DNA of 64,000 nucleotides from Pholis gunnellus (lineage: Eukaryota > Chordata > Actinopteri > Perciformes > Pholidae), in contig OU342806.1 in the NCBI GenBank assembly GCA_910591455.2, forward strand, positions 27,715,517-27,779,516, read 5' to 3'. The stretch's first letter is position 1. Each line of letters begins with the position of its first letter. The position numbers were made by a program, and so were the translations under genes. Under the pieces are notes generated by a model that was not told where the DNA came from, ran no database searches, and saw nothing but the letters and a program-made list of their open reading frames with translations. This document shows, piece by piece, positions 23,461 to 36,100 of this stretch.

Positions 23461-24544
23461 CCACCATTTTCTTATAATCCAACTAGCTGTCCTGTCCTCA
23501 TAGTGGGGTTGCCAGGTTTAAACACTGCCCTAACTGTACACACTGCAGGTGACCCTTAGATGACTTAGTGACTAGCTTACCAACTAACACGATACAATGT
23601 GTGAAGTAAGTGAACTGGGTTACCACTTAGCTTCCCGTCCTCTAACAGAGACATTGAACAGGCCATCCTGTGCCATCTGCAGCATTTTAAAAAGTATTAA
23701 ACTCATTATGATCTGTTTTTTACATGAAGGTGAGCTCATCTGTTCAGACAGCCAATCGTTTCTTAGAGGAAATTCCTATAAGAAAAAAGATCAACAGAAC
23801 AAACCTGTCCCTCATTCGACAACTTCTTTATGAGGTATGAATATGGACACATTTTGATATTATTGTTTTGTAACATCACAGTGAATGATGAGCCCTTGGA
23901 GATGTTGCGACAGTGTGTCTGAGTGTGCAAGTGCTGTGTGTTTGTGAGAGTGTCTTTGTTTTATGTGAGAGATGGTTGTAGATAGACCCAGCAAATCAAC
24001 AGATTAGCATGCAGACATAGGGTCTTCACTCTCTTCAACTTGAATTTACTAAAATATGAGAATATACAAGGAAAACAAACTGAATTTACAGAAAATAAGT
24101 GTTACAGTATTTAGCTTTAAAAATCCACTAAGAAAAAAAGATTAAGCTCTTTTAATCCATTTTTCTGATTGTTTTTTCTACTTGGTTCCTACTAATGATG
24201 ATTTGGTAGTCGGTGTCGATGCTGTTCGTCTGATGTAAAGAAAATGACAATGAAGAAGAGGTGTGAGAGAGCTGCTGTGAAACTGCTCTTCACCTCGACG
24301 TCAACCCTCCAGGTTTTTTCATCTGTATCTTAATGTCCACTGTCACTCACACTCTGTCCGAGGGAAGACTCTGGAAGTGTAACGGACGTTGGTTTAATAA
24401 ATGATTCAAATGTCAAACTAACGCAATGTTCTTTTATTTTACAACTGAGCCATTGTGCAGTCTGATACAAGTCAACAAACTCAATGTTATATTTGATAAA
24501 AAAAAATAACATATGTAGAACCAATCAATGTGTCACATAACTAA
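23461..24544. other. Intergenic, nothing recognised
   Basis: AT-rich sequence between the LINE and the HMG-box relic. Open frames are short and unlike known proteins. Confidence 0.5.
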
Positions 24545-24972
24545 TTACAAAGCAAAATAGTGTAGACGTCCCTCTGTGTCTGTCTCTTCATCACATTTGG
24601 CATGCTCCTCTTTTAAGAGGCGACTCCCACTGTGGAGAGACGGCAACACACCGTCAGCACACACACCGACACACCCAGGAGCATAGAAACACTTGAGCAG
24701 ATGCATGTAAAGAGTTTTCACTGACCAATAAAGAATAAGCACGTCTGCAGAATCTTTTACCGAACCGTCTCAAAGGATTCGTAACATTGAGCGTCTCACA
24801 GAGCAAACACACTCACGTTGTGTCCCAGGATGGTGTTTACCACTGCACTCCCGTGGTTCTTCAATTCAGACACGAAGTTGGGTCTCTGCTCCTCCGTGAA
24901 CAACATGAAGGAATTTGGCAGCTTCTTGACAAATGGCTGATCATGCTGCTGGTCTTCATGCTTTTTCTCTTT
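24545..24972 (-). pseudogene. TCF/LEF-like HMG-box relic, two exons, frameshifted
   Basis: Minus strand. The first exon (24972 down to 24817; acceptor tattcccag, donor CACAAC|gtgagt) encodes 52 residues including DQPFVKKLPNSFMLFTEEQR and PNFVSELKNHGSAVVNTILG. This parallels the first half of a TCF/LEF HMG box (KKPLNAFML, NQILGRR). After a 187-bp intron with acceptor gtctctccacag, the second exon (24629 down to 24545) begins TGGGAGTCG, the expected W-x-S. It then needs a one-base shift to read LLKEEHAKCDEETDTEGRLH, which parallels LSKEEQAKYYE. The frame ends in TAA at 24545-24547. The retained intron argues for duplicated DNA rather than a processed copy. Key box residues are changed (LP for PL, ILGHN for ILGRR). 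No upstream exons were found. It is probably a dead copy of a multicopy fish HMG-box family. Confidence 0.7.
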
Positions 24973-25414
24973 CTGGGAATACAAAAAAAATCTGAATTAT
25001 TTTCGAAAGAAACAAAATAATAAGTAATCAGAATAATATAAGACATGCATCATTGTCTGTTCCATGGTGTACTTAAACACCATTAAAAAGATTCAAAATA
25101 TTCATGCAGGCGTCTTGGTAGACAAATAATAGACCCCTGCAATGGAACAACAGCTGCATGGAATATGAATATATGGTGGATGTGGTTTGGTTATGATTTG
25201 GATACCACTGCCACAGATCATGAGTCAGTCATAAAAAAGAAATTACACTATGACCAAAATGTACTCACTCATTTACTTTGACTTGAAGCTATACGGTGGA
25301 GGAGCAGCTGAGAACCATCTGCTGAAATGATTTATGATATACTTTATTTAGCAATGTCTAATAAGCAAATTTAGTCAAAACTTTATTCCATGTACATTTG
25401 GATGTGAGGTAGGT

Positions 25415-25640
25415 TTTATAGTCAAGTCAATAACATTTTATTTATCAAGCCAAATATCACAAATATTAAAAAAAAATTGAATTTGTACAGCATACAACAC
25501 TCTGTCCTTAGACCCTCGACTCTAATGAGGAAAACTCCCCCACCCCCCTAAATTGAGGAGGGATCCCTAGGAGGGACAGACTTGTAACAGATGTCAAGAT
25601 CAAAATGAAAGTAAAAAATGTAAAATTTTAATTATAGATC
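25415..25640 (+). repeat. Dispersed percomorph repeat fragment
   Basis: Runs from tagtcaagtcaataacattt, through accaagccaaatatcac-like sequence and ctctgtccttagaccctcga, to gagggatccctaggagggac. I recognise these blocks as a common percomorph interspersed repeat. Ends are approximate. Confidence 0.6.
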
Positions 25641-25878
25641 AAGTGCAAATGGATGGATCTTATTGGATATAGAGCAGGAGAAAAAGTTCAAGCAGCTTCG
25701 CCATCAGTGACTCCAGTTGACCCAAGTCAAGTTGTTGTTTAAGACTCAGCCAGTGCAGAGAGGGAGTCCATCGCCGTGGTCGCCACCGCGGTGCGGCCAG
25801 AAGGACTCCTACTCCTCTCGCGGGTGAAGTCGCTGACATCCACAGTGACTGAAGTCTCTGTGTGAGGATGCTGTATCT
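25641..25878. other. Left flank of minisatellite
   Basis: Unique-looking, moderately GC-rich sequence. It ends with tctgtgtgaggatgctgtat just before the first 31-bp unit; a similar tctgtgtgtgaggag follows the array at about 27940. Confidence 0.5.
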
Positions 25879-27919
25879 GGTCTCCATCACACCTGTCTTT
25901 GAGGTGGACGGTCTCCATCACACCTGTCTTTGAGGTGGACGGTCTCCATCACACCTGTCTTTGAGGTGGACGGTCTCCATCACACCTGTCTTTGAGGTGG
26001 ACGGTCTCCATCACACCTGTCTTTGAGGTGGACGGTCTCCATCACACCTGTCTTTGAGGTGGACGGTCTCCATCACACCTGTCTTTGAGGTGGACGGTCT
26101 CCATCACACCTGTCATTGAGGTGGACGGTCTCCATCACACCTGTCTTTGAGGTGGACGGTCTCCATCACACCGGTCTTTGAAGTGGACGGTCTCCATCAC
26201 ACCTGTCTTTGAGGTGGACGGTCTCCATCACACCTGTCTTTGAGGTGGACGGTCTCCATCACACCGGTCTTTGAAGTGGACGGTCTCCATCACACCTGTC
26301 TTTGAGGTGGACGGTCTCCATCACACCTGTCTTTGAGGTGGACGGTCTCCATCACACCTGTCTTTGAAGTGGACGGTCTCCATCACACCTGTCTTTGAGG
26401 TGGACGGTCTCCATCACACCTGTCTTTGAAGTGGACGGTCTCCATCACACCTGTCTTTGAGGTGGACGGTCTCCATCACACCTGTCTTTGAGGTGGACGG
26501 TCTCCATCACACCTGTCTTTGAGGTGGACGGTCTCCATCACACCTGTCTTTGAGGTGGACGGTCTCCATCACACCGGTCTTTGAAGTGGACGGTCTCCAT
26601 CACACCTGTCTTTGAGGTGGACGGTCTCCATCACACCTGTCTTTGAGGTGGACGGTCTCCATCACACCTGTCTTTGAGGTGGACGGTCTCCATCACACCT
26701 GTCTTTGAGGTGGACGGTCTCCATCACACCTGTCTTTTAAGTGGACGGTCTCCATCACACCTGTCTTTGAGGTGGACGGTCTCCATCACACCGGTCTTTT
26801 AAGTGGACGGTCTCCATCACACCTGTCTTTGAAGTGGACGGTCTCCATCACACCTGTCTTTGAGGTGGACGGTCTCCATCACACCTGTCTTTGAGGTGGA
26901 CGGTCTCCATCACACCTGTCTTTGAGGTGGACGGTCTCCATCACACCTGTCTTTGAGGTGGACGGTCTCCATCACACCGGTCTTTGAAGTGGACCGTCTC
27001 CATCACACCTGTCTTTGAGGTGGACGGTCTCCATCACACCTGTCTTTGAGGTGGACGGTCTCCATCACACCTGTCTTTTAAGTGGACGGTCTCATCACAC
27101 CTGTCTTTGAGGTGGACGGTCTCCATCACACCGGTCTTTGAGGTGGACGGTCTCCATCACACCTGTCTTTTAAGTGGACGGTCTCCATCACACCTGTCTT
27201 TGAAGTGGACGGTCTCCATCACACCTGTCTTTGAAGTGGACGGTCTCCATCACACCTGTCTTTGAGGTGGACGGTCTCCATCACACCGGTCTTTGAAGTG
27301 GACGGTCTCCATCACACCTGTCTTTGAGGTGGACGGTCTCCATCACACCTGTCTTTGAGGTGGACGGTCTCCATCACACCTGTCTTTGAGGTGGACGGTC
27401 TCCATCACACCTGTCTTTGAGGTGGACGGTCTCCATCACACCAGTCTTTGAAGTGGACGGTCTCCATCACACCTGTCTTTTAAGTGGACGGTCTCATCAC
27501 ACCGGTCTTTGAGGTGGACGGTCTCCATCACACCTGTCTTTTAAGTGGACGGTCTCATCACACCGGTCTTTGAGGTGGACGGTCTCCATCACACCTGTCT
27601 TTGAGGTGGACGGTCTCCATCACACCTGTCTTTGAGGTGGACGGTCTCCATCACACCTGTCTTTGAGGTGGACGGTCTCCATCACACCTGTCTTTGAGGT
27701 GGACGGTCTCCATCACACCTGTCTTTGAGGTGGACGGTCTCCATCACACCTGTCTTTTAAGTGGACGGTCTCATCACACCTGTCTTTGAGGTGGACGGTC
27801 TCCATCACACCTGTCTTTTAAGTGGACGGTCTCCATCACACCTGTCTTTGAGGTGGACGGTCTCCATCACACCTGTCTTTGAGGTGGACGGTCTCCATCA
27901 CACCTGTCTTTGAGGTGGA
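25879..27919. repeat. 31-bp minisatellite, about 66 units
   Basis: The unit consists of ggtctccatcacacctgtct followed by ttgaggtggac, repeated head to tail over 2041 bp. Variants recur in clusters: caccggtctttgaagtgg, tgtcttttaagtgg, tgtctttgaagtgg, and a 30-bp unit lacking one C (ggtctcatcac). Because 31 is not a multiple of three, translations do not repeat and the array is not coding. Confidence 0.98.
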
Positions 27920-30700
27920 TGGCTATCACATGTGTCTGTGTGTGAGGAGCCTCCACCTCGCCCGTGGTCAGACACAGCTGCTTGGCTTGCTGGGTGACCT
28001 CTCCAGATGTAGATGAAGATGCTTCAATGCAAACCAAAAAGAAAAACATCCACTACAACTTGGTGAAACAATTTGACAATCAATTCACTCTTGGATTAGT
28101 TACGACTAATAGGCAGTTAAGCTTATTGTTGCACAACTCATTTCATTCAAGAACATATAACAGAGTGTACTTATATTAAAATAAGTAATCTTCTGTCCCT
28201 CTGTTATCCTGATGTATCCACCATTGACACTAGGGCTGGAACTAATGAATATTTACATATTACTACTACTACTACTACTACTACAACTATTACTAATAAT
28301 AATATCGATCAAAGTAAAATGCTGTACTTCACTACTCTTATTTAACAATTACTTACCTTGCAAATAAACCTTTTACACAGCTTATTAAACCCTATATATG
28401 CATTTTTAAAGAGTGAACCACCCAACAACATATTAAGTTGATCATTGGCTTCCCACAGTCTACAACTACTATAGTTTACTGTTGCTACCATTCAGCGGGG
28501 AACCAGTAGATGAGCTGCTCTGAAGAATATCCCTTTATCTAATGTATCTTATCGAGAGATGGGGTGCATCTTAAAAGTAGGAATGATAAATGTCATCTTT
28601 ATATATCTCTAATTTGTGATTCAACTAATGATTTGTCTTTGATTTTTTCATTTCATTCCCTCAAAGTTTTCTATTAAATCATGTGAAATGCTTGTGTCAT
28701 GCAGCCTGTTGGCTCCAATGGATACCAATAAGGCCCCATTGTATGTAATGCTTTGAAGTGCAGGCTGCATGTTCCCTGTTAGTGGTGACGTCAGAGAGTG
28801 AAGTGAATAGTCAGATAACATACTTTTTCTGATAACAGCCTTTTGTACATATAAATGACGTTTTTTTACTGTAATTTTTTGGATGCTGTGTGTAAACATT
28901 GCGTCCAAATTTAATGACATTCTGATCAATATTTCCAGAGACGAGGTAGACGTGGGGGATACATATTTTGCAGTGAAATATTTTCATATAACTATTCAAT
29001 TCAAAAAAGAAACTTATTCAAGTTATGGCTGTGCTTTGTTTTTTTGTATCTCAAAAACTAAAGCCTTTTTAGGGGTATTTGTTCCTCTGCTATTAGCTAA
29101 ATATTAGATAAATTCATATCTCAAACTTAAACTTAATTTCAGCCATATTTGAATATTGTTGTGGAATATTTCTATGTAGATGCGGGATAAGAATTGATTA
29201 AATAAACAGAGTCTGATAAATGCTCAAAGTAGTGTGTCAATTTAATGCTTGCAAGCAGGAGAGCGGACACACAGACACGTATCTCAGTGAACTGTGCAAA
29301 CCACTGTCAAAGAATTACAAGGCACATCATGTTTTATGCATACAAAAGGTCACGCCTCCAGTTACCTCGTAAAAAGAGGGGAGTATAGGGTCTCTGGACA
29401 TGGGTAGATTTGTTTCTGCTCCTTATCTGTTATCTCCAGGTGCGATCAACTGGGGGTCAGTTCATGCAGAAACAGGAAAAAATGGTTCCCTGTTTCTCCT
29501 TTTAGTGTGCATGAAAACATCAACACTGGAAAACAGGACCTACGTTTTATGACCTGATTCACCTCTGTAGGAATGCAGTGTTTATCTGCATCTCGTACCT
29601 TCCCCTCAGTAGAACACCCATCTTCCAAAACATCCCAATATACTAGAATATATTTTACCATTACAATATTTCCAGTGTTCCCAAGTTGCAGAAAAATAAG
29701 ATTGCAATTGCATTGTTTTTGTGTGCTAACTTGAGAAGAAGTGGCTGTTGCAACACAAGATATGGGTGTCATATACTGACTGAGAACTGCATGCTGGGAG
29801 GAAACGCGTCAACACATGGCAGCTTCTCTCTTCAGCAGCTGCAGCATGTAGTAGTTTCCTGATGAGTCAAGAAAGGGAGTTGATGTGATTAACTTCATTC
29901 TGGCATACCAATTCTGTATCCGTGCAAACCACTAGATGGCGGTATAAGGAAAAATAACAAATGAGCAAAAACAGGTCAAATGGCTTCTACAATATACATA
30001 ACATTAATAGTATACAGCCATTGATATTATACAGCCATTCAATTACACTTTTTTACTTTTATTTATTTAATATCAACAAATATTCAGATCCTTCAGTTAT
30101 CTCACATCCACCGCTCTCTGTCCTCACAGATGCTGACAGGATGGAAATGATATCCAGAGGGCCATTTCAAACTATTCTTCTTATTCACTAATATTTGTGC
30201 AATTTCATTTAAATACAAAGCAAAACGTGTTAGTTGTTTCCATGGTGTGCCTTATCTGTTAAATAAAAGCTTTTTTGATAATAAAGTATGTGTGACCGGT
30301 AAGGCAGGAACAACGTTGGGTTCTGAAATTACAGATGAAGTGAAGTTTCTAACCTGGGCCCTAAAGAGGTCACGAAGTATGACATGAATAAATCGCTTTT
30401 TTTTAACGAGAGTTGACACCGGTCCCCTGTGCCGCCGCCCTTCACGGTATTGAATATTACATATTTATGCAACGTCCCAATGTTGTATAGTGATAATTAA
30501 TGATCCTTGAAGCTTGAACCCTTAAAATAAACCTTTTAATGGCTGCTGAAACAGTTGCTAAATGTAATTTCACACTTACTACTACGTTTTTCTTTCTTCC
30601 TGTTGCGATTAAAAATACTTCAAATATTATAACCCATTCTACCAAGTGTGTAACGTTACATTTTTCGATGAATTAGGTGTCGTTAAATAGCGGTTTTTTT
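27920..30700. other. Intergenic, between minisatellite and sialyltransferase promoter
   Basis: AT-rich. It holds a (TAC)n run at about 28260-28283, preceded by a 'gggctggaactaatgaatat' motif that resembles the start of the repeat at 61427. No exon recognised. Confidence 0.5.
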
Positions 30701-31200
30701 TAATTGAAGTTTGGCGTCACGCTCTCTCCGTACACAGCCGGACCCCGTGCCACTGGGCTGGACATATCGGGTGTCCCCCACTGAGCAGCCTGCAGCCCGC
30801 AGCCTGAACAGAGCGGAGTGTGCCCCGTTAAGTGAGTCGATACAATGCGGAGCTAGTTAAGACTACCGGGATGCTTTCACGTAATGCTAATGTCAGTGTT
30901 GACCGATGCACGTCGGTAGCTCGGTGGCCAACGCGGCGGCAGGAGGCACTGACGGCTTCGAGGTCAACTTGAAAACTAACGGTCTCCGTCCGGTAAGAGT
31001 CTGTGGATGGCTTGCTCGCTAGCGAGGCCAGCTAGTCGTGCCTGCTGCCTACTTGATACAACGTTATTACATTTATTTAATTTCCCCTGACAGTCTATGT
31101 TGTCATATTTATGTCGTGTATTAAAAGGCAGCGCGTTTTTCTTCATCTCCCACCGCCAGCCGGCCGAAGGAGTAGCGGTGGTTAGTACCGTAGCTTTATT
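30700..31200 (+). promoter_or_regulatory. CpG-rich promoter region of the sialyltransferase gene
   Basis: This GC- and CpG-rich stretch stands out from the AT-rich surroundings (for example gccggaccccgtgccactgg, ccaacgcggcggcagg) and ends at a consensus donor. No convincing TATA box. The transcription start cannot be placed from sequence alone. Confidence 0.55.
30740..30992 (+). other. st3gal3: Probable noncoding first exon (5' UTR) of the sialyltransferase gene
   Basis: The CpG-rich stretch ends in ctccgtccg|gtaagagt, a strong donor at 30993. The next candidate acceptor with coding continuation is at 33043. The 5' edge is a guess. Several short upstream ATGs occur (30844, 30870 and others), so translation would have to pass them. 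Confidence 0.45.
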
Positions 31201-31251
31201 ACCGTAGCTAACGTTATATTACCGTAGCTAACGTTATATTACCGTAGCTAA
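31187..31251. repeat. 20-bp tandem repeat accgtagctaacgttatatt
   Basis: A diverged 14-bp partial unit is followed by two perfect 20-bp units (31201-31240) and an 11-bp partial unit. Confidence 0.95.
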
Positions 31252-31782
31252 AGTGCGACCATTACTGTGGCGAGAGCCGAACATAGTCTATGAGCTGCGT
31301 TAACGCTAACTTAGCTGTTAGCTGCAATAACATCACTGTGTTTCATTTTTTTGGTGTTGCCGTCATTATTGACACCGTTTCTCTAACGTTGCGTTCACTA
31401 TCAGTTGTTTTCCAATATGGAAACCCCGTCACTTCACCATACTCCATTTAACGTCCAGTGTAAATGTGATGAAGTGACCTAACGTTAGTGGTTAAGCTCG
31501 TTCCCCCTACTGACTCACCACTTCTGTCCTTATTCCTACTTAGTTTTCCTCACTGTGTCTATATTTGACAATATTTAATATCACAACAGTTACACGACAA
31601 AATGTCGTGAAAATCGGACGCAGATAAATCTCCTCGCGTGGAACCAAATTGGCCTCCAAGCATATTGAGCTGCCGTTTTTCTAAAGTCAAATTCAATGAG
31701 AAAAAAACTGTGAAAAAACATAAAGAAGCGTTACATCTTTACGTTAAGACACGTTAAAGAAAGCAAAAAGGTGTGGTGACCG

Positions 31783-31784
31783 GT

Positions 31785-31823
<39 letters not shown>
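31783..31823. repeat. (GT)n(GA)n compound microsatellite
   Basis: GT repeats pass directly into GA repeats. Confidence 0.95.
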
Positions 31824-33043
31824 TAAGCCTACTCTAAATACTACACACACACTGTTTCTGTAATTAGACTCACATTGTCACATGTTGCATCTCCAGTAGA
31901 ATAAAATAATAAAGTTTGTTTAACACTCAGTACAACTCAATAGTAAAAGACGGTTTATAACGGATGAAGAAATTTTGTAAAAATTGAAATCAACTAATGA
32001 ATAGAAATAATACGATTGCTAGTAAATCCCTCTATACTGTATATGATTACATTTTTGTATTGCTTTTTAGTGCTTGTGCTTGGGCTTGTGTATGAATAAT
32101 AAGAAACGGGGAATTGAGTCAGGGAAGTGGTAAATAACAAAATATTACTCATTATTACAATTTACTCACAGTTCTACCTCCACTATAACTGAACTGGCAC
32201 AAATATGCACTATGGGCCCATATTGGCCCTGCATTTCTCCCACATTCTATACATCGTGTGTATACATTCAACACACGTTTATTTAGTGGTATTTAGACCT
32301 TGTTATGACTCAGGTCTCCTGTACGAAACAGAGCCAAAAGATAAGGTGACCATGCAGGAGTTGCCTCAAGACATCTTGTTACCAACTTTTGAATCAACTC
32401 TCCATGCCATCCACACAAAATGGCTTACACGTACAGATATACAAATTCACTGACTCACATACAAATTAAGGTGGCACATCATAATTGTACACTAAGCTAC
32501 TACTTCCACACATCTAAATATACATCAACAATCATATTTTACATAGAGGATTCTTAGCGTGTCTCTTTTAGCACTGTTTACAGATGCAGTGGACACTTCC
32601 AGGACCAATACATTATGGATGGAGGATCTCCATTGATTAATAGACAGAGTATGTGGGGGTGTCCATCCCTTTTCAGATCAAATAAGAGGAGTCACTGTTC
32701 CGCAATAATAATAATGTTCGGGGGGCACGGTATCGGATGCGATATTAACCGTATCAATACCATTGGGCCTTAAGGCATCTTTCATTTCAGTTTATATCAC
32801 GCTTCAGTGCTGCATACAGTTACTAGGACCCGAGTGGACCCGCCGTGACGAAGCCTCTGCCCAATCTCCCTGGGTGGATCGCTACAAATGAAGTATCCTC
32901 CACAGGAAGTCTTTGGGATGAATTTGACACTTGTGCTGACTGGGGCAGAGTCTCAGGCAGTCAGCGTCCGTGGGGGATTGTATTAAGTAACAAGAAGCCG
33001 TGTATGAGCACAGGACTAACACGATTACTTCCTCCACAAACAG

Positions 33044-33192
33044 GTACCGGTGTGGGACGGGCCATGCACGCTAGCTGGAGATGAGAATGAAACCCAGTCG
33101 TCAATTCTTCCTGGGCCTGTGCTCCATGCTGGCCCTGGGATTCCTCTACTACTCAGGGAGGATCAGCTTACGAGGCTGGGGCCACGACTCAT
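33044..33192 (+). CDS. st3gal3: st3gal3 first coding exon (start codon and membrane anchor)
   Basis: The acceptor is ccacaaacag|GTACC. Thirty-seven nt of 5' UTR precede ATG at 33081. The exon encodes MRMKPSRQFFLGLCSMLALG then FLYYSGRISLRGWGHDS, ending phase 1 at TCAT|gtgagt. A second ATG at 33087 would remove only two residues; I chose the first. Confidence 0.88.
33064..33084 (+). promoter_or_regulatory. Short upstream ORF overlapping the main start codon
   Basis: ATG at 33064 in the context gccATGc opens MHASWR and stops at TGA 33082-33084, which overlaps the main ATG (33081-33083) as ATGA. It lies in the same exon as the start codon. This could lower initiation at the main start or act by termination-reinitiation. 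That role is inference. Confidence 0.6.
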
Positions 33193-36100
33193 GTGAGTAT
33201 TTCTCTGATAAGATAAATGTCATATAAAGTATAACCTTTATTCATTTATTTCATTAATAAGTGGCAGCTTGTCTCTACACAAGTCACATGGGCATCGAAC
33301 ACAAAGAAACATCAAGTGAAAAAGGAGTATAGAACAAATCTAATAATCACAGTAAGGCGGGGCAATATCACTTCAAATCAATATCACAGACACTGGTCTC
33401 TTTTAAGACTGGCCTAAAAACCTTTTTATTCAGGAAGGCGTTTCTGACCTTGTGCTAAATCACTGTCAGCTATTTCTTTTGTGTCTCTGTTCATTCACTG
33501 TTTTCTATTATGCTTATGTTTACTAGTTGTTTTATTATAGTTTGTTTTAACTATGTTTTTACTATGTACTGGCTCTGTGGCACTCTGAGATTTCCGAATG
33601 AAAAGTACGTTACAAATAAAATGCATTATTATTATTATTATTATTATTACCATTGTCGTCACATTTTATATCAGTAACGGTTAATAAACATTATCTTATT
33701 AGATAAACTTTTGAACAAGATTCTGAACATTAAATCATGGATTATGGCCACAGACTGTATATATGAAGTGGACGTTGTCGTCGTGACGTTTTGAGGCCTT
33801 GAGTTCGGCATTTAGAGTCATTTTCTCATAGACTTCTATACAAACAGAAGAGTCGCCCCCTGATGGACAGTAGAGAGAATGCAGGTTAAGGAACTTAGGC
33901 ATTCTCGGCTTCACTTTTCAGACCCAGAGGTTGTCGCCTGCATCCTGCTGCCTGTACTCCTCAGGTTACAGGCTATCCACCTACTGTATCTCTTGTAGCT
34001 TAATAGAGCTGGCTCTCGCTTAGAATAGAGTAAATGCAAGCAATATGACACCATTAATTTAGCACATTGTATTATAAACGTTTATTGTCTTTTAAAACTC
34101 CAATTAGGAATGAAAATAAAAACGTAAATTCTTTATTAAATGTATTTTCAGAGAACTTGAGTGGCAGCTCAATGTAACAATTATCCTGGACAAAATAGTT
34201 GCGATACACAACATTTTGCCAATTATCATCCGAATATGCTTAAAATGGCACTAAACATACTGGAATAAATAAGGTATAAATAAGGTCATGATGAAACATA
34301 AGGTCCCCTGCATGAATAACGGATAGATAGATACATCATTGGGTGAGTCTGTTCTGTCTTAAATGTTAATTTCTGCACTTTTACATCAGGCTCTGTTTTT
34401 TTTCATTTCTAATTTTTCCAGTCACTCATGTGAGAATATTCAAGATATACTGTGAGTGTTTTTTTATTGCGCTGTAAGGTATGATCCCTGTCTCCAGTCC
34501 AGTTTCTCTGCATTGATCTGTCTGTTGTCTGTTGTTCAAGAGGTGCTTAGTTAAGGGAACGTACATACAGTAAAATCATCTCCTGCATTCCGTCTGCGCC
34601 GTCTTCCGTTTACATTGACAACAATGAACAATGGGCTGTGTGACAGCACCTTAACTTCTGCTAGTAAAACAAGGCCTCCTTGAGAACTCTGCAGACTCTG
34701 ACTGTGAATTTATGACTGGTGAGTTAGATTCTGTGTTGTTCTAAAGGGGAAGTGAGAAATGAATTCATCAAACATATCCATGTGACTAGTATTAGGTTGT
34801 ATTGCAACATTAGCATTAATCAAGACCCTGACCAAACATTTGCTGACGTATTCATCATTTTGGTGTTGTGGATGATGTTTCCTCTTTGCGCTCCCAAATC
34901 CACCCAAACTGTCGCAATTCTTCTAAAACACTTTTGCCACAAAATGTCTCATGAAAATAAATCAATAAACTAATTGATAATGAAAATATTTCTTGGTTGC
35001 AGCCCTGGTAGTGTTGGTCAGGGTGTCATCAACATGATGTCTCTTTCTACCAGATGGGGGAGCCAGTCGGTTTACTTAGAGACAGGATGTTTCATCAGAG
35101 GCTTCAGTTTGCACTGTTACACTGTTTCAAAGAAGAAAAGCAACAGACATCCATCCTATATACTAAAATCTAGGAAATGAACCAACTTATTTCAATTTTA
35201 TTGTTGCTTTTCTTCCATGAGTCAACATCTTTTTCCTTTCAGTCCGTTAGCTGCCACTCAAGTTCTCTGAAAATACATTTAATAAAGAATTTACGTTTTT
35301 ATTTTCATTGAATTGGATGTTTGTGCACCACTGGCTAGTGGTGAAGGCCTTTACTCAAAGTTCACAGAAGGGTTGGGGGTCCATGCTCCATTAGAAAAGT
35401 ATTGCCAAACTATTAGTTATTCAGTGACCTTAAGCTTTTCCAGAGTCTGTAAACTTTTGTTAGGCAGAAAAGAGCATGAGCCGACAATTCAGCTGTAGAT
35501 GCATCTTTTCCAACCAGCCGTAGATGTTATGGCTTTTATATAATATCCAATAGTGATTTGAAAGGTGCCATACCTCATTCAAAGATGGAACATCCATCAT
35601 CAATCTGAGTTTCATGAATTTCTGAGGAGTTCCTTAATACCATGCAGACATGGGCCACTGTTATAAATCTGCACAAGTATAAATTGCTCACAAAATATAG
35701 TGTATCACATAAAATACGGCGAGTAAGTTAAAGCTGATATTAGAAAATGTATTTATGAATGAATATGACTGGAAAAGAGTCAAATTAGTCAGAAAGTTCA
35801 GGGTCAGAGAAACTGAATACTGTGCTCGACAAACGTAAATGAGACCTTTTCCTTATTCAAATGAAGGGGGAGTTGTGGGCCATTGCAGAAGAGACTGCAT
35901 TTCTCTTCTTAAAGAACTTAATTAACAGCCACTGAATATCCCGTTTTTGGTGATCTCCAGTCGTTACTCAGAGCGAGGTCCCTACCTCACAGTTGAATGT
36001 CTTTACAGGGCCACAGGGTATCCAATACAAACTCTCAGTAGAATGGTATCATGACAATATGATCATATCCACTTGATGAAATTCTGTTGTGGAAATTATT

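Noticed and set aside
25879..27919. CRISPR-like array of short regular repeats
   Set aside because: The 31-bp units are directly adjacent with no unique spacers, in a vertebrate context. It is a minisatellite.
25660..28049. Minus-strand open frames across the minisatellite edges
   Set aside because: The unit length is not a multiple of three and the frames end soon after entering the array, so there is no repeated protein.
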